A stretch of DNA of 64,000 bases from Flavobacterium soyae (lineage in GTDB: Bacteria; Bacteroidota; Bacteroidia; Flavobacteriales; Flavobacteriaceae). Numbering within the stretch: the stretch's first letter is position 1; every line of letters starts with the position of its first letter. The notes under the pieces are model-generated. The model had not been told where the DNA came from and made no database searches. It saw nothing but the letters and a program-made list of their open reading frames with translations. Shown here piece after piece: positions 59,044-64,000 of the stretch. A program made the position numbers and the translations under genes. The stretch spans positions 1 through 64,000 of the forward strand of contig NZ_JAJQXA010000002.1 in NCBI RefSeq assembly GCF_021245985.1, in the 5' to 3' direction.

Positions 59044-59541
59044 TTACGCTAATATAAGCTGCATAAAAACCAAATCAAGCCAATGATCAAACTTATACCC
59101 AACTTCGCGGATTGTTCCTGATACCACAAATCCAAACTTTTCATGAAAAGCAATACTTCCTGCATTATCAGCATCAATTGCACCAATCATAACATGAAAA
59201 CCCTGTTCTTTAGCCAAACGAATTAATTCTGTCAATAATTTGGAGCCAATTCCTTTTCCAATAACATTATCAACTACATAAACAGAATGTTCGACTGTGT
59301 ATTGATAACCAATTTTTTCACGAAACTGGCCATAACTTCCAAAACCAACAACTTCACCATCTAAATCAGCTACAACAACAGGAAGATTTTTAGCTTTTTT
59401 ATCTTCAAACCATTTTGTCTGAATTTCAAGAGTTTGAATATCATAACTATAATTTGCCGTTGTATGAAGGATAGAATGATTTACAATATCAAGAATTTTC
59501 TCTAAATCGTTTGTGGTTGCAGGTCTAAGAATAACGCTCAT
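59044..59541 (-). CDS. GNAT family N-acetyltransferase
   Basis: 165 aa. GNAT fold: N-terminal ILRPATTNDLEKILDIVNHS, acetyl-CoA motif VVDNVIGKGIGSKLLTELI (about 93-111, the Q/RxxGxG/A type) and AFHEKFGFVVSGTIREVGYK. It most resembles the phosphinothricin-acetyltransferase-like group. Substrate is unknown: an amine, amino acid or antibiotic. It is convergent with the peroxidase gene and has a short palindrome just upstream of its start. Confidence 0.85.
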   Translation of the reverse strand: MSVILRPATTNDLEKILDIVNHSILHTTANYSYDIQTLEIQTKWFEDKKAKNLPVVVADLDGEVVGFGSYGQFREKIGYQYTVEHSVYVVDNVIGKGIGSKLLTELIRLAKEQGFHVMIGAIDADNAGSIAFHEKFGFVVSGTIREVGYKFDHWLDLVFMQLILA

Positions 59542-59561
59542 AGTTTTGTTGTTTTTTCCGT

Positions 59562-59604
59562 CACGAATTCACGAATTTTAATTGGAATAATTCGTGAATT
59601 CGTG
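59562..59604. repeat. Perfect inverted repeat CACGAATTCACGAATT
   Basis: Arms CACGAATTCACGAATT (59562-59577) and AATTCGTGAATTCGTG (59589-59604) are exact complements with an 11-base loop. It lies between the GNAT start and the thioredoxin-like gene's stop. Confidence 0.9.
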
Positions 59605-59624
59605 GCTAATAATAATTTTTAAGT

Positions 59625-60800
59625 TTATTTAGAATTTAATTCAGTCAGTAAAGTATCAATATCTTTGGTATTCCAGCCCATTTCTTTACCAATTGCTTTG
59701 GCATCTTTAGCATATTTCAATGCCTGTTTTTTGTCTTTTATTTTATTGTAAAGCCGGGCAATGAGTAAATTTCCATCGTAAGAATCCGTTAATTCTAAAG
59801 AATGTTTTACCCAAAAAATTGATTTTTTCAAACTTTCGGTATCATTAATATGTTTCAAATAAGTCTGTCCAATGTCTTTTAAGAAACCAGCATCATTCCA
59901 AACCAATTTTTCAGTATCTTCCAAAGTTACTTTTTTGTAGAAATCCCACTTTTCAGTACGTTCAGCCAGCGTCAGATCAAATTTAAAAACAAGAGAATCC
60001 GTTTTCTGCAGTCTAATTGATTTTGCGACTTCTCTTTGTTTATAATAATTTATAGTATCCAGATTATCAACAAGCGGACGAAGTAATTCGTTTACAATAC
60101 TCTCTACTTTACGGTCCACACGATTTTGCGAAGCTACTGCTGCAAATTCTTTTTGATGTTTTAAAACATATTGAAATTCTCTCGAATTAATATCAGTAAC
60201 GCCATTTGCAATTACACGCCAATTGGTTTCACTTATTAATTGAGAATCTGATTGTGTTTGAAGATAAATATGGGTTGGAATCGATAATTCAGTTCTGTCT
60301 TTCCCTTTTTTCAGCGTATTCAAATAAGTAAAAAACTTGGTTGAATTACTCGGATCAGCCAGAAACTCTTTTTCTAAATAAGGAAGCTGTAATTTCGGGT
60401 TTAAAGCATAATTAGCTTCGGCCAGAAATTCTTCTTTTTTCATTTCGCCTTTTAAAGCATATAAAAGGGTTTCATCAGCATCTAAAAATAAAAATGCAGG
60501 AAGAGAAGTCGTTTTAAATTTATTTTTAAGTGCAGTTCCTTCTTCTTTCTCGATGTTTTTCCAAACGCAGATATAATTTTTATTCAAAAAATCCATCACA
60601 TTTGTATCGCTGAAAACCTCTTTTTTCATTTGGCTGCAATGCGGACACCAATCTGCATACAGCATTACAAAAACCGGCTTGCCTTGTGTACTGGCATTTT
60701 CGAGAGCTGTTTTGTATGTTATTCCGTCAACAGCAAACTGATTTTGAGATTTTACGGTTTGCAGAGAAACGAAAAGAAAAAGTAAATATAAAAAACGCAT
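59625..60800 (-). CDS. Thioredoxin-fold protein, secreted
   Basis: 391 aa. Signal peptide MRFLYLLFLFVSLQTVKSQ. A thioredoxin-like domain (about 28-140) has the CPHC motif at residues 52-55 in YADWCPHCSQ and the cis-Pro in TTSLPAFLFLDA. The remaining 250 residues are helical (LAEANYALNPKLQLPYLEKE ... LLIARLYNKIKDKKQALKYA), perhaps TPR-like. Likely a periplasmic disulfide reductase or oxidase. It is divergent from menD, with about 177 bases between starts. Confidence 0.87.
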   Translation of the reverse strand: MRFLYLLFLFVSLQTVKSQNQFAVDGITYKTALENASTQGKPVFVMLYADWCPHCSQMKKEVFSDTNVMDFLNKNYICVWKNIEKEEGTALKNKFKTTSLPAFLFLDADETLLYALKGEMKKEEFLAEANYALNPKLQLPYLEKEFLADPSNSTKFFTYLNTLKKGKDRTELSIPTHIYLQTQSDSQLISETNWRVIANGVTDINSREFQYVLKHQKEFAAVASQNRVDRKVESIVNELLRPLVDNLDTINYYKQREVAKSIRLQKTDSLVFKFDLTLAERTEKWDFYKKVTLEDTEKLVWNDAGFLKDIGQTYLKHINDTESLKKSIFWVKHSLELTDSYDGNLLIARLYNKIKDKKQALKYAKDAKAIGKEMGWNTKDIDTLLTELNSK

Positions 60801-60976
60801 AAAAGGTTAATTTTAATAAAAAAAACTGTTATACAAATATATTCCCTTTTTATAAAAACAGTATTAATATCTTCCTAATATATAAGTTAAATCAAGCACG
60901 AAGTTTGTAACTTTGTATTCGCAAAAAGAAAATTTTTATAAAATATATTTTCTTAAAAAATTATACACCATTTAGA

Positions 60977-62641
60977 ATGATTTACCCCAAAATAGCGCTT
61001 GCACAAAGCATTATCGAGATTTGTTCAGCAAAAGGAATTCATAATATTATAATTTCTCCTGGTTCACGAAACGCACCTCTGACGATTGGTTTCGCACAAA
61101 ATCCAAAATTTAAATGTTACAGTATTGCCGATGAGCGCTGTGCTGCATTCTTTGCTTTAGGAATTGCACAGCAGACAAAAAAGCCTACAGCAGTTGTCTG
61201 CACGTCAGGATCAGCATTATTGAATTATTATCCCGCTGTAGCCGAGGCATTTTACAGTCAGATTCCTTTAATTGTAATTTCTGCAGATCGTCCGCAGAGT
61301 AAAATCGATATAGGTGACGGACAAACGATTCGTCAGGAAAATGTATTTTTAAACCATTCTGTTTTTAATGCCAATTTAACAGAAGATGCATCTGCAGAAA
61401 ATGATTTGAAAATTAATAAAGCTATAGAAACAGCGATTCTTCAAAAAGGGCCGGTTCATATTAATGCACCATTTGAAGAGCCATTATATGAAACGGTTTC
61501 AGAACTTTCTGTTCAACCAAAAATTACCAATCCTGAGGAAGAAACCCCATCTAAAATTATCGAAAACAGCGAAGAAACCGTTTCAATTTGGAATTCTGCA
61601 AAAAGAAAACTAATTCTTATTGGAGGAATAAACGAATCTAATTCTATAGATCAGGAAATTTTAGAAAACCTGGCCAGCGATCCATCAATTGTTGTACTTA
61701 CAGAAACTACCTCAAATTTGCATCATGCGAGTTTTATTAATAGTATAGATACCTTAATTACACCATTTGACGATTCTGATTTTAAAGAGCTGGAAGCAGA
61801 GGTTTTAATCACTTTGGGTGGTATGATTGTATCAAAACGTATTAAAGCATTTTTACGAAAATACAAACCTGCACATCACTGGCATATAGATACTTTACGT
61901 GCTTATGATACATTCAATGCTTTAAGTAAACATTTTGTAATGGAGCCAAATGATTTTTTTAAAAATCTGCTTCCAAAAACAGAATTTAGAGCAAGCAATT
62001 ACTTTTCAAAAATCGATAAAATTTACAGTCTGAGAAATAAAAGAAAAGAAGAATATTTAAAGAAAATTCCATTTTCAGATTTTAAAGTTTTTGAAAAAGT
62101 TATCGAATCGCTTCCCAAAAAAAGTCAGTTACAAATTAGCAACAGTTCAGCAATTCGTTATGCACAATTAATTGAAATTGATCCGTCAATTGAAGTATTT
62201 TGCAACAGAGGAACAAGCGGAATAGACGGAAGCACTTCAACAGCAGTTGGATCGGCCGTAGGCAGCGAAAAGGAAACTATTTTTATTACGGGCGATATAA
62301 GCTTTTTGTATGACAGCAATGCTTTATGGAATTCTTATATTCCTAAAAACTTCAAAATTATTATAATTAATAATGGAGGAGGAGGAATCTTTAGGATTTT
62401 GCCCGGACATGAAGAAAAACCTGTTTTCAATACTTATTTTGAAACATCTCATCAATTAACGGCAGAGCATTTAGCTAAGATGTATCAATGCAATTATTTT
62501 AAAGCCAATGATTTGGAAGAATTAAATAAAAATTTAGAAAAATTATATAATACTAATGAAGCGCCGGGAATACTTGAAGTATTTACACCGACTAAAGAAA
62601 ACGATGCAATTTTAAAACAATACTTTAAAGAGCTTGTTTAA
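60977..62641 (+). CDS. menD: SEPHCHC synthase, menaquinone pathway
   Basis: 554 aa, normal length. It makes 2-succinyl-5-enolpyruvyl-6-hydroxy-3-cyclohexene-1-carboxylate from isochorismate and 2-oxoglutarate with thiamine diphosphate. IISPGSRNAPLTIGFAQ (25-41) and AVVCTSGSALLNYYPAVAEA (73-92) carry family residues. The thiamine-diphosphate motif is TGDISFLYDSNALWN to NNGGGGIFRILPG, near 437-480. No other men gene is in the window; DUF2853 follows after 94 bases. Confidence 0.95.
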   Translation: MIYPKIALAQSIIEICSAKGIHNIIISPGSRNAPLTIGFAQNPKFKCYSIADERCAAFFALGIAQQTKKPTAVVCTSGSALLNYYPAVAEAFYSQIPLIVISADRPQSKIDIGDGQTIRQENVFLNHSVFNANLTEDASAENDLKINKAIETAILQKGPVHINAPFEEPLYETVSELSVQPKITNPEEETPSKIIENSEETVSIWNSAKRKLILIGGINESNSIDQEILENLASDPSIVVLTETTSNLHHASFINSIDTLITPFDDSDFKELEAEVLITLGGMIVSKRIKAFLRKYKPAHHWHIDTLRAYDTFNALSKHFVMEPNDFFKNLLPKTEFRASNYFSKIDKIYSLRNKRKEEYLKKIPFSDFKVFEKVIESLPKKSQLQISNSSAIRYAQLIEIDPSIEVFCNRGTSGIDGSTSTAVGSAVGSEKETIFITGDISFLYDSNALWNSYIPKNFKIIIINNGGGGIFRILPGHEEKPVFNTYFETSHQLTAEHLAKMYQCNYFKANDLEELNKNLEKLYNTNEAPGILEVFTPTKENDAILKQYFKELV

Positions 62642-62735
62642 ATATATTGTAAGTTAAATAGTGTTAAATATTTGTTTTAAATCATAATATTATTTAGATT
62701 TGATACATAAAATAGTAATCAATATTAAATTTATT

Positions 62736-63077
62736 ATGAGCAAAAGAGAAGAATTAATTCAGAAGTATGCAGCAGATTTAAAAGACAAATGCGGAGTAAC
62801 TCCAAATATGGATTTATTGACAAAAGTAACAATTGGCTGCGGTCCGTCGATTTACAATGATGATGCTTCAACTGTAGCAGGAAGCCAGCAGTCTGAATTA
62901 GATACAGTTAAAAATAATTTTCTGATCAAGAAATTAGGTTTACCGGCAGGCCCGGCTTTAGATGAAGCTATTCATGCTGTTTTAGAAAAATATGGCAAAT
63001 CAAACAGAAATAAACACAGAGTTGTTGTTTATTATCTATTGACATTACACTTTAAGAAAGAAAGTGTTTATAAATAA
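62736..63077 (+). CDS. DUF2853 domain protein
   Basis: 113 aa from ATG 62736. A frame from TTG 62700 adds 12 residues and was rejected because MSKREELIQKYAADLKDKCG is the family N terminus. The DUF2853 core continues VTIGCGPSIYNDDASTVAGS and KKLGLPAGPALDEAIHAVLE. Small helical proteins of this family are widespread in Bacteroidota and Proteobacteria; function unknown. It ends at a terminator. Confidence 0.88.
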   Translation: MSKREELIQKYAADLKDKCGVTPNMDLLTKVTIGCGPSIYNDDASTVAGSQQSELDTVKNNFLIKKLGLPAGPALDEAIHAVLEKYGKSNRNKHRVVVYYLLTLHFKKESVYK

Positions 63078-63084
63078 TAAATGT

Positions 63085-63115
63085 AAAAGCGTCTATAAAT
63101 AAGGCGCTTTTTTCT
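63085..63115 (+). terminator. Terminator after DUF2853
   Basis: AAAAGCGTCT pairs with AGGCGCTTTT (one T-G wobble) around ATAAATA, followed by T residues. Confidence 0.8.
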
Positions 63116-63165
63116 TTTTCTATGGCTTAATCCAAAACATTTTTCATTTACCATTTCAAACTTCG

Positions 63166-63173
63166 TACATTTG
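63166..63173 (+). promoter_or_regulatory. Candidate -7 box for the CvfB-like gene
   Basis: TACATTTG fits TAnnTTTG; TTTTC lies 20 bases upstream as a degenerate -33. It is 44 bases before the ATG at 63217. Confidence 0.35.
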
Positions 63174-63216
63174 CACCTTAGAAACTTAGCTGTTCGCAGC
63201 TTAGAACCTCATAATA

Positions 63217-64000
63217 ATGCTTGAAATAGGAAAATACAATACACTTACTATATTGCGTGATACAAAAGTTGGTCTTTTTTTAGGAAATCCTGAAAAAGAT
63301 CCAGACGGAATTCACGATGTTTTATTACCAAATAAATATGTTCCAAATGAATTTGAAATAGGCGAAGAACTTGTTGTTTTTGTTTATTTAGACCATGAAC
63401 AGCGTCCGGTTGCAACTACACTTGAACCTTATATTTTATTGAATGAGTTTGCTCTTTTAAGAGTAAACTATATCAATAACGTTGGGGCTTTTATGGATTG
63501 GGGAATGGAAAAAGATATCCTGGTTCCTTTTAAAGAACAGGCACGTCCAATGGAAAAAGGAAAACGCTACCTTGTTTATCTTTATAAAGATGAAAAAACA
63601 AATCGTTTGGTCGCATCCAGCAAAACAAATCAGTTTTTGAGCAACGATCATTTAACTGTCGAGAAAGGCGAAGAAGTTGATTTAATTGTTTCGCATATTA
63701 CCGAAATTGGAATTAACGTAATTATAAACGAACAGCATAAAGGACTTTTGTATAAAGACGAGGTTTATGATGATTCGATAAGAACTGGTGACAGAATGCG
63801 TGGCTATATTAAAAACATTCGTCCTGATAATAAAATTGATGTGGCATTGCAAATTCAGGGCTATCAGAGCATTGAACCAAATGCAGAGAAGATTTTAGAC
63901 GAATTAAGAGCCAATAGGGGATTTTTACGCTTAAATGACAATTCGCATCCGGAAGACATAAAAACGGTTTTAAAAATGAGTAAAAAAACTTTTAAAAAGG
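63217..64000 (+). CDS. CvfB-like S1 RNA-binding protein (partial, runs off the window)
   Basis: The frame opens with MLEIGKYNTLTILRDTKVGL and stays open to the end of the window, giving 261 codons. It matches the CvfB/YitL family: an S1-like unit (GLFLGNPEKDPDGIHDVLLP, EIGEELVVFVYLDHEQRPVA), a second (VNYINNVGAFMDWGMEKDIL) and a third near RGYIKNIRPDNKIDVAL. In Staphylococcus CvfB binds RNA and affects virulence regulators; in this organism the role is unknown. The C terminus, with the winged-helix, is outside the window. Confidence 0.85.
   Translation, partial: MLEIGKYNTLTILRDTKVGLFLGNPEKDPDGIHDVLLPNKYVPNEFEIGEELVVFVYLDHEQRPVATTLEPYILLNEFALLRVNYINNVGAFMDWGMEKDILVPFKEQARPMEKGKRYLVYLYKDEKTNRLVASSKTNQFLSNDHLTVEKGEEVDLIVSHITEIGINVIINEQHKGLLYKDEVYDDSIRTGDRMRGYIKNIRPDNKIDVALQIQGYQSIEPNAEKILDELRANRGFLRLNDNSHPEDIKTVLKMSKKTFKK

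Noticed and set aside
58807..59052. 81-residue open frame after glutathione peroxidase
   Set aside because: It lies in repeat-like DNA, has no domain or start context and is convergent with the GNAT gene.
1..64000. Defence system, prophage, integrative element or CRISPR array
   Set aside because: All genes with recognisable families are housekeeping, transport, envelope or signalling; no nuclease-helicase, toxin-antitoxin, integrase or spacer array was found on either strand.

Overview
The window reads as a chromosomal, mostly core-genome segment of a Bacteroidota bacterium, most likely a Flavobacterium or close relative. Reasons: low GC and strong A/T third-position bias; PorQ of the type IX secretion system; several promoters of the Bacteroidota form TTTG/TTG - N17-20 - TAnnTTTG; few Shine-Dalgarno sequences; DUF1569, DUF2911, DUF2853 and DUF3667 proteins, head-GIN (DUF2807) proteins and an M56/BlaI pair typical of flavobacteria. 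No CRISPR array, prophage, insertion sequence or integrase was seen.

Layout. 1-400: 5S rRNA (probable end of an rRNA operon), tRNA-Phe(GAA), tRNA-Leu(TAA). 0.4-3 kb: small conserved proteins, an endonuclease III-like glycosylase, an alpha/beta hydrolase. 3-10.3 kb: glycogen locus glgA-glgC-glgB followed by a GH31 alpha-glucosidase. 10.4-13 kb: M48 lipoprotein protease and an Atg22-like MFS transporter. 13.1-16.1 kb (minus): ECF sigma factor, membrane anti-sigma-like protein and two adhesin-like beta-repeat proteins in one operon. 17.3-24 kb: lon, porQ plus a murein L,D-transpeptidase, cmk, nucleoside transporter. 24-25 kb: a decayed YcxB-like gene and a cluster of three unrelated palindromic repeats in front of rpsA. 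25-28.7 kb: rpsA, ExbD-like protein, RhtA-like exporter, a 46-aa conserved protein.

28.8-33.2 kb: the most unusual locus. A BlaI repressor/M56 sensor-protease module is tandemly duplicated into one four-gene operon. It is preceded by a promoter embedded in a 20-bp periodic array of AACTA/TAGTT half-sites. The two M56 proteins share their N-terminal halves but have different tails: one Pro-rich plus charged coiled coil, the other Asn/Thr-rich plus a TonB-plug-like segment.

33.3-42 kb: MFS transporter, DUF1684, TatD, TcdA, HAD phosphatase, DUF2911, then a minus-strand operon of PIG-L deacetylase, a 35-aa membrane microprotein, a sodium:solute symporter and an alpha/beta hydrolase. 44.7-51.1 kb (minus): a His/Asp-rich secreted protein, an outer-membrane barrel protein, then MscS, Maf, UbiA-type prenyltransferase, KdsC-like phosphatase and DUF2520 protein. 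51.4-54.6 kb: a fused ResB-CcsA cytochrome c synthase with a His-rich junction. 54.9-57.5 kb (minus): DUF3667, DoxX, RskA-like anti-sigma and its sigma factor. 58.2-64 kb: glutathione peroxidase, GNAT, thioredoxin-like protein, menD, DUF2853 and the start of a CvfB-like S1 protein.

Intergenic gaps are rich in dispersed inverted repeats of at least five families. The most structured is a composite terminator / inverted repeat / terminator unit present twice, at about 11.24-11.51 kb and 54.59-54.90 kb.
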